Positions 1-6,727 of a stretch of DNA of 8,399 nt are shown piece by piece. A program made the translations under genes and the position numbers. A model generated the notes under the pieces. It saw only the letters and a list, made by a program, of their open reading frames with translations. It did not search any database and was not told the origin of the DNA. The stretch is from Flavobacteriaceae bacterium (GTDB taxonomy: Bacteria; Bacteroidota; Bacteroidia; Flavobacteriales; Flavobacteriaceae), in assembly GCA_030633225.1 (NCBI GenBank), contig DAOVTF010000070.1:1-8399 (forward strand). The letters run 5' to 3'. Position 1 is the stretch's first letter. Each line of letters starts with the position of its first letter.

Positions 1-1
1 A

Positions 2-97
2 AGTAGTTCTAGTCACCAATCTAGACCATCTAGTTCCCGATCGTCTCCTTCGAGACAGGCCCCATCAAGATCTAGCCATATGAGAACAAGACATTAA
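2..97 (+). CDS. C-terminal end of a Ser/Arg-rich protein, cut by the window edge
   Basis: Reading frame 2 is open from the left edge to a TAA at 95-97 and gives 31 residues that are almost entirely Ser, Arg, Pro, Gln and His, ending in MRTRH. The base composition is clearly richer in G and C than the following genes, as expected for a Ser/Arg/Pro-biased tail. Low-complexity basic tails of this kind end various exported or nucleic-acid-binding proteins in Bacteroidota, but no domain is visible here and I do not assign a function. The stop lies 35 bases before the mscS start and I see no terminator between them, so read-through into mscS is possible. That this is a real coding tail rests on the strong residue bias; a chance open frame of this length cannot be excluded. 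Confidence 0.5.
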   Translation, partial: SSSSHQSRPSSSRSSPSRQAPSRSSHMRTRH

Positions 98-132
98 TGT
101 TTTAAACAAAAAGACTTAAATAGGTAAGAGAA

Positions 133-948
133 ATGAATTTAAACATTAATGAAATATTTCAGTATTTAAGCAATGCTGTTATAGAATATGGTCCAAAACT
201 TTTAGGAGCAATATTAGTTTGGATTATAGGATCAATAATAATTAAAAAATTAATAAATGTATTTGGCAAAACTTTAGATAAGCGAGATACTGATGAGTCG
301 CTTAAACCTTTCTTAAAAAGTATAATAAGTATATTGTTAAAGGTATTACTTGTTATAAGTGTACTTAGTATGTTAGGAGTAGCTATGACTTCCTTTATAG
401 CAATTCTTGGTGCGGCAGGTTTGGCAGTTGGTATGGCACTTTCTGGAACCTTACAAAATTTTGCAGGCGGTGTTATTATCTTACTTTTCAAGCCATTTAA
501 AGTTGGAGATTTTATTGATGCACAAGGTTATAAGGGCACTGTGAAAGAGATACAAATTTTTAATACAATTCTTACTGATTTAGACAATAAAACTATAATA
601 ATTCCAAACGGAGGATTATCTACAAACTCAATGGTTAACTATTCTACTGAGCCTACAAGAAGAGTAGATATATCTGTTGGTATAGCTTACGGTGAAAGTG
701 TTGAAAAATCTAGAGAAGTTTTAAATGAATTAGGTAAAAATGATAAAAGAGTTTTAAACGATCCTGCACCATTTATTGGTGTAACAGAAATGGCAGATAG
801 TTCTATTAATTTAACTTTTAGAATATGGGTTAATGCGGCAGATTATTGGGGTGTTTATTTTGATATGAATGAAAATGTTTATAATGCATTCAATCAAGCT
901 GGAATTCAAATTCCTTTTCCTCAAGTGGATGTTCACTTGCAAAAATAA
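133..948 (+). CDS. mscS: MscS-family small-conductance mechanosensitive channel
   Basis: The product (271 residues, close to the usual length of about 280 for minimal MscS) is an inner-membrane channel that opens when membrane tension rises and releases solutes during hypo-osmotic shock; this is family knowledge. Three hydrophobic segments are visible at about 20-38, 62-82 and 86-118. The third is the Gly/Ala-rich pore helix (AILGAAGLAVGMALSG, near 90-105) followed by the hallmark QNFAGG and the KPFKVGD turn (120-126). The beta domain follows, with IPNG at 157-160, then an alpha/beta cytoplasmic domain ending in IPFPQVDVHL (260-269), where the family normally ends. It is a minimal MscS without the extra N-terminal domains of MscK or YbdG types. 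The ATG at 133 has a purine-rich stretch (GTAAGAGAA) just before it. The gene ends at a hairpin terminator shared with the convergent lhgO. Confidence 0.95.
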   Translation: MNLNINEIFQYLSNAVIEYGPKLLGAILVWIIGSIIIKKLINVFGKTLDKRDTDESLKPFLKSIISILLKVLLVISVLSMLGVAMTSFIAILGAAGLAVGMALSGTLQNFAGGVIILLFKPFKVGDFIDAQGYKGTVKEIQIFNTILTDLDNKTIIIPNGGLSTNSMVNYSTEPTRRVDISVGIAYGESVEKSREVLNELGKNDKRVLNDPAPFIGVTEMADSSINLTFRIWVNAADYWGVYFDMNENVYNAFNQAGIQIPFPQVDVHLQK

Positions 949-975
949 GCAACCTATTTATATTACTCAAAAACG

Positions 976-1003
976 AAAAAACTGCCATTAAAAGCAGTTT
1001 TTT
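976..1003. terminator. Bidirectional intrinsic terminator between mscS and lhgO
   Basis: A perfect 10-base-pair stem pairs 976-985 with 994-1003 around an 8-base loop. The GC core is CTGC/GCAG, with an A-tract on the left and a run of T to 1006 on the right. Because the A-rich left side gives a U-tract when read in reverse, it can stop transcription from both sides. It lies 27 bases after the mscS stop and just beyond the lhgO stop at 1010, as expected for convergent genes. Confidence 0.88.
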
Positions 1004-1009
1004 TTTGTT

Positions 1010-2281
1010 TTACACTTCTTTATAATAACAGCAATCTCCCTGATTTGAACTTACATCATTTCTTGTTATCTTTTGACTAAAAGTTTTGTCAATAATCTCA
1101 TCTGCTATAGCTAAACAAGCAGTTGCCGCTGGAGAAGGCGCATTAAGAACATGAATAATATTTTTGTTAGTAATGATTTTAAAATCATCAACCATATCTC
1201 CATTTTCATCAACGGCTTGAGCTCTTACACCTGAACGTGAAACCTCAACATCATCATTATTTATGGTTGGCATCATTTTTCTTAACTCTTTAACAAATAG
1301 ATTTTTAGAAAATGCTCTTTGGTATTCTTCAAGTCCTTTTTGCCAATTTTTCGCAAAAAGTTTCCAGGTTCCTATAAAACTAAATGCCTGGAAGGTATCT
1401 GTAAAATTAAAGTCCGTTTTATTATATCCTTCTCTTTTAAAAGAAAAAACCGCATTTGGTCCACATTCAATGTCTCCATTAATCATTGGAGTAAAATGGA
1501 CACCTAAAAAAGGGTATTTAGGATCTGGAACAGGATAAACCAAATTGTTTATTTTATGTTTTGCTTTGTTTCTAAATTTAAAATAGTCACCTCTAAATCC
1601 AACAATTTGCATGTCAATTTTCAACTTATCGTTTTTTGCAATTCTATCGGATTGTAAGCCAGAACAAACAATTACTTTTTCACAACTAAATCTTCCTTGG
1701 CTTGTTTCAATTCTTACTTTGTTACTATTCTGGATTAAATTTTTTACTTTGCATTGTGCAAATAACTTACTAGTAGGGTTCATTTGTGTTACTAATTCAA
1801 TAAATTTTTTAGCAACATCAACATAATTTATTATTCCGGCAGTTGGAACCCAAATGGCTTTTACCCCCTTTACATAGGGTTCTTTTTCTTTTATTTCATC
1901 AGAGTTTAAAAACTTAATTCCTACTGTTTTATTCTCTATACCATTTTGATATATTTTCTCTAAAGCTACAAGTTCGTTTTTATTTGTTGCAACTATAATT
2001 TTACCACATACATTATGTTTAATACTATAATCTTTGGCAAAATTTACCAATTGATTTCTTCCATTATTACAATTTATAGCTTTTAAAGAACCCGGTTTAT
2101 AATAAATTCCTGAATGAATTACACCTGAATTTCTTCCTGTTTGATGAAGGGCTAGCTCACCTTCCTTTTCAAGTATTGCTATTGATTTTTTAGGAAATTT
2201 TAATTGTAGTTTATAGGCAGTAGCTGTTCCAACAATTCCACCTCCAATAATAATAAAGTCAAATGATTTATCCTTTTGCAT
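1010..2281 (-). CDS. lhgO: L-2-hydroxyglutarate oxidase (FAD-dependent)
   Basis: LhgO-family flavoproteins oxidise L-2-hydroxyglutarate to 2-oxoglutarate and, in E. coli, pass the electrons to the membrane quinone pool. The 423 residues match the usual length (about 400-420). The N-terminus carries the FAD-binding dinucleotide fold IIGGGIVGTATA (11-22), with the acidic strand end ILEKE at 36-40. The family signature HQTGRNSGVIHSGIYYKPGS spans 46-65. YPVPDPKYPFLGVHFTP lies at 249-265, SRSGVRAQ at 348-355, and the final flavin-contact segment NAPSPAATACLAIADEI at 380-396. About 27 residues follow this segment, including a Cys-Cys pair (GDCCYY, 415-420). The start ATG (complement of 2279-2281) has no visible Shine-Dalgarno sequence. 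The gene lies 51 bases downstream of the UMF1 transporter on the same strand with no hairpin between, so cotranscription is likely. A broader label of FAD-dependent oxidoreductase of the DAO family would also fit, but the signature favours LhgO. Confidence 0.93.
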   Translation of the reverse strand: MQKDKSFDFIIIGGGIVGTATAYKLQLKFPKKSIAILEKEGELALHQTGRNSGVIHSGIYYKPGSLKAINCNNGRNQLVNFAKDYSIKHNVCGKIIVATNKNELVALEKIYQNGIENKTVGIKFLNSDEIKEKEPYVKGVKAIWVPTAGIINYVDVAKKFIELVTQMNPTSKLFAQCKVKNLIQNSNKVRIETSQGRFSCEKVIVCSGLQSDRIAKNDKLKIDMQIVGFRGDYFKFRNKAKHKINNLVYPVPDPKYPFLGVHFTPMINGDIECGPNAVFSFKREGYNKTDFNFTDTFQAFSFIGTWKLFAKNWQKGLEEYQRAFSKNLFVKELRKMMPTINNDDVEVSRSGVRAQAVDENGDMVDDFKIITNKNIIHVLNAPSPAATACLAIADEIIDKTFSQKITRNDVSSNQGDCCYYKEV

Positions 2282-2332
2282 CAGTTATAATTAAGCACGT
2301 ATAAAGTTATTAAATTAAGGATCTTAAAAAAA

Positions 2333-3640
2333 CTATTTTACGTATTTAGTTTTTTTCATAAAACTTAAAACAATAAAACTAGCTATAAAGAATAAAGACA
2401 AAAGCAAAATAGATAATCTCATAGATCCCGTAATTGCAACAGCAATACCAAAAATAAAAGTCCCCCATACAATAGCCATTTTTTCGGTTACATCAAAAAA
2501 ACTAAAATATGTAGTATGATCTTTTGTTTCTTCTGGAAGTAATTTTGAATATGTTGATCTGGATAAAGTTTGTATTGCACCTAAAACCAGACCAATAAAT
2601 CCACTAATAATAAAAAATTTTAATTGAACATTAGGGTCATCTTTATCTAAATAATATGCACCTAAACTAGCTAAAGTCCATATAACTATAGTTATTTTTA
2701 AAGTGGTAATGTTTCCTATTTTTTTTGATAATCTAGAAAAGAAATATGCTCCAAAAATTCCAAGTAATTGTATTACAATAATTGTAATTATCAAACTACT
2801 TGTTGATAAACCTATTTCCTTTTTTCCATAAATAGTAGCCAATAAAATAATCGATTGAACTCCAACACTGTATAAAAAAAATGAAGTTAAAAAATTTAAT
2901 AAAATCGGTTGATCTTGTAGTTCATAAAGTACCTTTTTTAATTCTTGAAAACCTTTAAAAATATAATTTTTCTTTGGCTTTTTATTATAAATATTATACG
3001 GTAAATTTTTAAATGTTACTTGAGCAAAAACAATCCACCAAATCCCAACTGTTAAAAATGAGATTCTAGGTGCTAAAGTGACATCAGTAATACCATACAA
3101 TTCAGGTTTCATTACCATAGATAAGTTAAATAATAACAATATAACCGAGCCAATATATCCATAAATAAATCCTTGAGCACTTACTTTATCTTGTTGATCA
3201 GAATAAGCTATTTCAGGCAAATATGCATTATAAAAAACCAAGCTTCCCCAAAAACCAATACTTGCAAATACTGAAAATAGAATTCCCACCCATAATGTTT
3301 CAATACCCTTAAAGAAAAACAGCATCATTACTGAAAGGGCTCCGAAATAGCAGAAAAATTTCATGTAACTTTTTTTATTTCCAACATAATCTGCAATACC
3401 TGATAAAATTGGTGAAATAAAGGCAACAATTAAAAATGATATGGATAAAGCATAAGTATATAATGATGTATTGTTGAACTGCATTCCTAAAAATGTAACA
3501 AGACCACTATCTGTTTTAGTTACAGAATCATAATAAATAGGAAAAACGGCAGTACTTATAACCAATGAATAAACGGAATTAGCCCAATCATAAAAAGCCC
3601 AGCTTTTCATTAATTTTTTATCCCCTTTTTGAAGTATCAA
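2333..3640 (-). CDS. UMF1-family MFS transporter (Atg22-like)
   Basis: This is a polytopic membrane protein of 435 residues with about 12 hydrophobic helices. It carries the family's N-terminal signature WAFYDWANSVYSLVI (14-28), the first transmembrane helix of the UMF1/Atg22 branch of the major facilitator superfamily. The loop GIADYVGNKKSYM (81-93) corresponds to the MFS motif between helices 2 and 3. In yeast Atg22 exports amino acids from the vacuole; the substrate of the bacterial members is unknown. Start choice: the open frame begins at a TTG (complement of 3638-3640), and an in-frame stop lies three codons upstream. The only nearby ATG is at 3608-3610, just before KSWAFYDWANS. As I recall, flavobacterial relatives have KGDKK or KGSKK before this motif, which favours the longer TTG form; the ATG form would be 425 residues. 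The gene probably leads an operon with lhgO. Confidence 0.9.
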   Translation of the reverse strand: MILQKGDKKLMKSWAFYDWANSVYSLVISTAVFPIYYDSVTKTDSGLVTFLGMQFNNTSLYTYALSISFLIVAFISPILSGIADYVGNKKSYMKFFCYFGALSVMMLFFFKGIETLWVGILFSVFASIGFWGSLVFYNAYLPEIAYSDQQDKVSAQGFIYGYIGSVILLLFNLSMVMKPELYGITDVTLAPRISFLTVGIWWIVFAQVTFKNLPYNIYNKKPKKNYIFKGFQELKKVLYELQDQPILLNFLTSFFLYSVGVQSIILLATIYGKKEIGLSTSSLIITIIVIQLLGIFGAYFFSRLSKKIGNITTLKITIVIWTLASLGAYYLDKDDPNVQLKFFIISGFIGLVLGAIQTLSRSTYSKLLPEETKDHTTYFSFFDVTEKMAIVWGTFIFGIAVAITGSMRLSILLLSLFFIASFIVLSFMKKTKYVK

Positions 3641-3704
3641 TTCGAGTTAATTATAATTTTATTAAGGTTGACAATTTACAATTTTTTTTGAAAAATAAAT
3701 TAAT

Positions 3705-3712
3705 TAGTTTTG
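3705..3712 (+). promoter_or_regulatory. Putative -7 promoter box for the hydrolase-msrB pair
   Basis: TAGTTTTG matches the Bacteroidota -7 consensus TAnnTTTG exactly and ends only five bases before the ATG at 3718. If used, transcription would begin at or next to the start codon and the message would be leaderless or nearly so. A TTTG at 3687-3690 could serve as the -33 box, but its 14-base spacing is shorter than usual, so the call is tentative. The 77 bases between the two divergent genes must hold the promoters for both directions; I could not pick a convincing box for the minus strand. Confidence 0.45.
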
Positions 3713-3717
3713 TGATT

Positions 3718-4584
3718 ATGAATAATAAACCAAAAATAACCAGTAATATAAATTCATTTGAAATTCCTAAGTCAATTCTCTATACAGGAAAGGCGCTTCA
3801 AGCTGTTTCAAATAACTTAGCAACAAAATTTGCTGCAAAATTATTTGGCACTCCTTTAAAATTTAAAACTCCTGAAAGAGAATTAATGATGCGTGACAGT
3901 GCAAAAAAAGAGATGATTGAGATAAGTAGTATTAAAAAGAAAATCATGGTTTATAAGTATGGTTTTTCTAAGAAAAAAGTATTAATAGTTCATGGATGGT
4001 CTGGCAGAGGAACACAATTATATAATATAGCCGACAAAATTTTAGAAAATAGAATGATGGTTATTTCCTTTGATGCTCCAGCTCACGGTTTGTCAACTGG
4101 CAAAACCACTACAATAGTAGAGTTAATAGAAGCAATTAACGAAATTGATAAATTATATGGACCCTTTGAAGCAGCTATAGGGCATTCTTTTGGAGGAATG
4201 GCATTGCTAAATGCAGTAGGTTCAGGGTTAAATATTCAAACATTAGTTACACTTGGAACTGATAATTCTATAAGAGAAATTACAAAGCAATTTATTCAAA
4301 AAATTGAATTAAAACCCGAGATTGCAAATAAACTAATTCTATTTCTTAATAAAAATTTCGGTATAAATGTTGATAAATTTTCATCACAAAATGCAGCTAA
4401 AAAAGTAAATATTCCTACTTTAGTTATTCATGATAGTCAAGATAAATATGTGCCTGTAAGTAGTGCAATTGATATTCGTCAAAATTTGCAAAATGGAGAA
4501 CTTTTAATTACAAATGGATTGGGACATCATAAAGTTTTCAAAGATTCAGAAATTATTCAACGAATTATCGATTTTATAATATGA
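3718..4584 (+). CDS. Alpha/beta hydrolase-fold protein
   Basis: A 288-residue single-domain alpha/beta hydrolase with no signal peptide, so probably cytoplasmic. Numbered from the ATG at 3718, the oxyanion-hole segment VHGWSGRG is at 91-98, the nucleophile elbow GHSFGG at 155-160 (Ser157), a candidate acid in HDSQDKYVP (Asp242) and the catalytic His in GLGHHKVF (His270). The triad is therefore complete and an active serine hydrolase (esterase, lipase or thioesterase-like) is likely; the substrate cannot be read from the sequence. I chose ATG 3718 over the in-frame TTG at 3688 because the latter would place a promoter-like TAGTTTTG inside the coding region and adds only ten residues of no family character. 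The TGA stop overlaps the msrB ATG (ATGA at 4581-4584), so the two are almost certainly translated from one message. Confidence 0.88.
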   Translation: MNNKPKITSNINSFEIPKSILYTGKALQAVSNNLATKFAAKLFGTPLKFKTPERELMMRDSAKKEMIEISSIKKKIMVYKYGFSKKKVLIVHGWSGRGTQLYNIADKILENRMMVISFDAPAHGLSTGKTTTIVELIEAINEIDKLYGPFEAAIGHSFGGMALLNAVGSGLNIQTLVTLGTDNSIREITKQFIQKIELKPEIANKLILFLNKNFGINVDKFSSQNAAKKVNIPTLVIHDSQDKYVPVSSAIDIRQNLQNGELLITNGLGHHKVFKDSEIIQRIIDFII

Positions 4585-5054
4585 AAAAAATACATTTAAT
4601 CATCATGGTATTAATACTGATTAATATTACGTTAATTGCACAAGAAAAATCAAAAATGGATAAAAAAAATACTAAAACAGATGCAGAGTGGAAACAAATT
4701 TTAAGTTCAGAACAATATCATATTTTAAGAGAAAAAGGAACTGATAGACCAGGTGATTACGGCTATACCAATCATTTTGAAAAAGGGACATATTTTTGCG
4801 CAGCCTGCGATGCGCAATTATTTAAATCAGATAGTAAATTTGATTCACATTGTGGCTGGCCTTCTTTTGACGACGCTATAAAAGGAGCTGTTGATTATAA
4901 AAAAGATATTTCACATGGTATGATTCGTACTGAAATTACTTGTACAAATTGCGATGGCCATTTGGGACATATTTTTGATGATGGACCTAAAGAAACTACA
5001 GGAAAAAGATATTGTGTAAATACTACTTCAATTCGATTTGAGAAATCAAAATAA
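4581..5054 (+). CDS. msrB: Exported peptide-methionine (R)-S-oxide reductase
   Basis: MsrB reduces the R epimer of methionine sulfoxide in proteins. The 157 residues comprise a signal peptide and one MsrB domain. Residues 1-20 (MKKI followed by a hydrophobic stretch ending ITLIA) look like a Sec signal cleaved before Gln21. There is no lipobox Cys, so the mature enzyme should be soluble in the periplasm. The domain begins near TDAEWKQIL (33-41). Zinc-binding cysteines are Cys73 and Cys76 (CAAC) plus Cys121 and Cys124 (CTNC). FDSHCGWPSF (87-96) supplies Cys91 at the position of the resolving cysteine, and RYCVNTTSIRF (143-153) contains the catalytic Cys145. All key residues are present. The start codon overlaps the stop of the upstream hydrolase, which implies translational coupling. 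Periplasmic MsrB needs an electron donor; none is encoded here. Confidence 0.95.
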   Translation: MKKIHLIIMVLILINITLIAQEKSKMDKKNTKTDAEWKQILSSEQYHILREKGTDRPGDYGYTNHFEKGTYFCAACDAQLFKSDSKFDSHCGWPSFDDAIKGAVDYKKDISHGMIRTEITCTNCDGHLGHIFDDGPKETTGKRYCVNTTSIRFEKSK

Positions 5055-5095
5055 TTAATTCAATCTATCTTTAAAACTTGTACTCTAAAAATTAT

Positions 5096-5261
5096 CAGGG
5101 TAAACTTATACTTTTCTTTATGTAGCTCTTTGTGACTTTGTGGAACAGCTATTCAGCAAAATTACACAGAGAAGCACTGAGGCTCACAATGTTAAAAGAT
5201 CAACTCAAAACAGGTAACTAACTGATAAACACAACAACTATAAAAGTGTGGGTTTACCCTG
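5096..5261. repeat. Fold-back (nested inverted-repeat) element in the msrB-ffh spacer
   Basis: The left end (5096-5115) and the right end (5242-5261) form terminal inverted repeats of 20 bases that agree at 17 positions, including a perfect outer 10 (CAGGGTAAAC / GTTTACCCTG). All three differences become G-U pairs in a plus-strand transcript. Inside, 5124-5142 (with two GTGACTTTGTG-like blocks) pairs imperfectly with 5165-5184 (CACAGAG...CACTGAGG). The bases immediately outside are AAAATTAT (5088-5095) and AAAAGTAT (5262-5269), a 7-of-8 direct repeat that could be a worn target duplication. No open frame fills the element. It looks like a small non-autonomous mobile or dispersed palindromic repeat; the CTTTGTG/CACAGAG blocks resemble intergenic repeats that I recall being common in environmental bacteria. 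Both origin and mobility are inferred. Confidence 0.6.
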
Positions 5262-5276
5262 AAAAGTATATAATCA

Positions 5277-5310
5277 TTGGAAAGATTTAGAATGGTATTT
5301 TATATCTTTG
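5277..5310 (+). promoter_or_regulatory. Promoter of ffh (Bacteroidota type)
   Basis: TATCTTTG at 5303-5310 is an exact TAnnTTTG -7 box, and TTGG at 5277-5280 is a plausible -33 element with 23 bases between the TTG and the -7 box. Transcription would begin a few bases after 5310, giving a leader of about 25 bases before the ATG at 5339. The box lies 41 bases to the right of the fold-back element, so the element sits upstream of, not within, this promoter. Confidence 0.65.
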
Positions 5311-5338
5311 CAGCTCGAACTAAACGAAGATAAAGAAT

Positions 5339-6670
5339 ATGTTTAATAATTTAAGTGATAAATTAGATAAAGCTTTTCATGTATTAAAAGGTCATGGAAG
5401 TATTACAGAGATTAATGTTGCAGAAACCTTAAAAGAAGTTCGTAGAGCCCTATTAGATGCCGATGTTAATTTTAAGATAGCAAAAGATTTTACCAATAGA
5501 GTTAAAGAAAAAGCTCTTGGTCAAGATGTATTAACTACTTTAAATCCAAGTCAGTTAATGGTCAAAATCGTTAAAGATGAATTGACCGAATTAATGGGTG
5601 GTGATACCGTTGGAATTAATCTTAAGGGATCTCCAACTGTTATATTAATGGCTGGTTTACAAGGTTCGGGTAAAACTACTTTTTCAGGAAAACTTGCTAA
5701 TTATCTTAAAACCAAAAAGACAAAACAAGTTTTATTAGTAGGTGGAGATGTTTATAGACCTGCTGCGATAAAGCAATTAAAAGTTGTTGGTGAACAAATA
5801 GGTGTCGAAGTATACGCAGAAGAGGATAATAAAAGTCCGGTTGAAATTGCTCAAAATGCAATCAAATATGCAAATTCTAATGGAAAAAATGTAGTTATTA
5901 TTGATACGGCAGGTCGTTTGGCAGTTGATGAACAAATGATGACCGAAATATCAAATATTCATAAAGCTGTTAATCCTGAAGAAACCTTATTTGTGGTTGA
6001 TTCAATGACTGGTCAAGATGCGGTGAATACTGCAAAAGCTTTTAATGATATTCTAAATTTTGATGGAGTAATTCTAACTAAGTTAGATGGTGATACTCGA
6101 GGTGGTGCTGCATTATCGATAAAATCGGTTGTTGATAAACCAATAAAATTTATTGGTACTGGTGAGAAAATGGAAGCTATTGATATTTTCCATCCTGATC
6201 GTATGGCCGAAAGAATATTAGGCATGGGTGATGTTGTTTCCTTAGTAGAAAGAGCTCAGGAACAATATGATGAAGAAGAAGCAAGAAAAATTCAAAAGAA
6301 AATCGCTAAAAATCAATTTGGTTTTGATGATTTCTTAAAACAAATCCAACAAATCAAAAAAATGGGAAATATGAAGGATTTGGTTGGAATGATTCCTGGA
6401 GCTGGTAAAATGATGAAAGATGTTGATATTGATGATGACGCATTTAAAGGAATTGAATCCATAATTTTTTCTATGACACCTGTTGAAAGAAGCAAACCTG
6501 CAATGATAAATGCAAGTAGAAAGAAGAGAATTGCAAAAGGATCAGGGACTTCTGTACAAGAAGTCAATCAGCTTATGAAACAATTCAATCAAATGAGCAA
6601 AATGATGAAAATGATGCAAGGTGGTGGTGCAAAAAAAATGATGTCTATGATGAAAGGAATGGGGCAGTAA
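5339..6670 (+). CDS. ffh: Signal recognition particle protein Ffh (SRP54)
   Basis: Ffh binds 4.5S RNA and signal sequences of nascent membrane and secreted proteins and delivers ribosomes to FtsY by paired GTP hydrolysis. The 443 residues are the normal bacterial length. The helical N domain (about 1-90, with RRALLDADVN at 35-44) is followed by the G domain: P-loop GLQGSGKTT (106-114), GGDVYRPAA (135-143), DTAGR (189-193), TKLDGD (247-252) and GTGEK (273-277). The M domain (about 300-443) has the RNA-binding motif SRKKRIAKGSG (393-403) and a methionine-rich tail after 415 (MSKMMKMMQ, KKMMSMMKGM) that forms part of the signal-peptide groove. No key residue is missing. The start ATG has only a purine-rich stretch before it. 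The last codons, CAG TAA, form the first copy of a heptamer array that fills most of the gap to folD. No terminator is seen, so ffh and folD are probably cotranscribed. Confidence 0.98.
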   Translation: MFNNLSDKLDKAFHVLKGHGSITEINVAETLKEVRRALLDADVNFKIAKDFTNRVKEKALGQDVLTTLNPSQLMVKIVKDELTELMGGDTVGINLKGSPTVILMAGLQGSGKTTFSGKLANYLKTKKTKQVLLVGGDVYRPAAIKQLKVVGEQIGVEVYAEEDNKSPVEIAQNAIKYANSNGKNVVIIDTAGRLAVDEQMMTEISNIHKAVNPEETLFVVDSMTGQDAVNTAKAFNDILNFDGVILTKLDGDTRGGAALSIKSVVDKPIKFIGTGEKMEAIDIFHPDRMAERILGMGDVVSLVERAQEQYDEEEARKIQKKIAKNQFGFDDFLKQIQQIKKMGNMKDLVGMIPGAGKMMKDVDIDDDAFKGIESIIFSMTPVERSKPAMINASRKKRIAKGSGTSVQEVNQLMKQFNQMSKMMKMMQGGGAKKMMSMMKGMGQ

Positions 6671-6715
6671 GCAGTAAGCAGTAAGCAGTAAGCAGTAAGC
6701 AGTAAGCAGTAAGCA
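6664..6715 (+). repeat. Heptamer tandem repeat (GCAGTAA)x7 across the ffh stop
   Basis: Seven perfect copies of GCAGTAA run from 6664 to 6712, followed by a partial GCA (6713-6715). The first copy holds the last sense codon (Gln, CAG) and the TAA stop of ffh; the rest occupy most of the 57-base gap to the folD ATG at 6728. Because seven is not a multiple of three, the array presents TAA in all three forward frames. Perfect identity between copies suggests recent expansion or ongoing slippage. Copy-number change would leave Ffh intact and only alter the distance to folD. Confidence 0.97.
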
Positions 6716-6727
6716 AAAATATAAATA

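Noticed and set aside
159..491. Minus-strand open frame opposite mscS
   Set aside because: It is an antisense shadow of a clear MscS gene and has no recognisable protein character. The same applies to the plus-strand frames inside lhgO and the minus-strand frames inside ffh and folD.
3688..3690. TTG as the start of the alpha/beta hydrolase
   Set aside because: It would place an exact promoter-like box in the coding region; the ATG at 3718 is a normal start and the fold does not need the extra residues.
5096..5261. Possible 4.5S/SRP RNA gene next to ffh
   Set aside because: The structure lacks the conserved GGAA-type tetraloop helix and asymmetric loops expected of SRP RNA, and its long terminal arms fit a fold-back repeat better.
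5055..5338. Small gene in the msrB-ffh spacer
   Set aside because: No frame with a plausible start and length is visible; the space is accounted for by the fold-back element and the ffh promoter.
6664..6715. CRISPR-like array
   Set aside because: The units are 7 bases long with no spacers; it is a simple tandem repeat.
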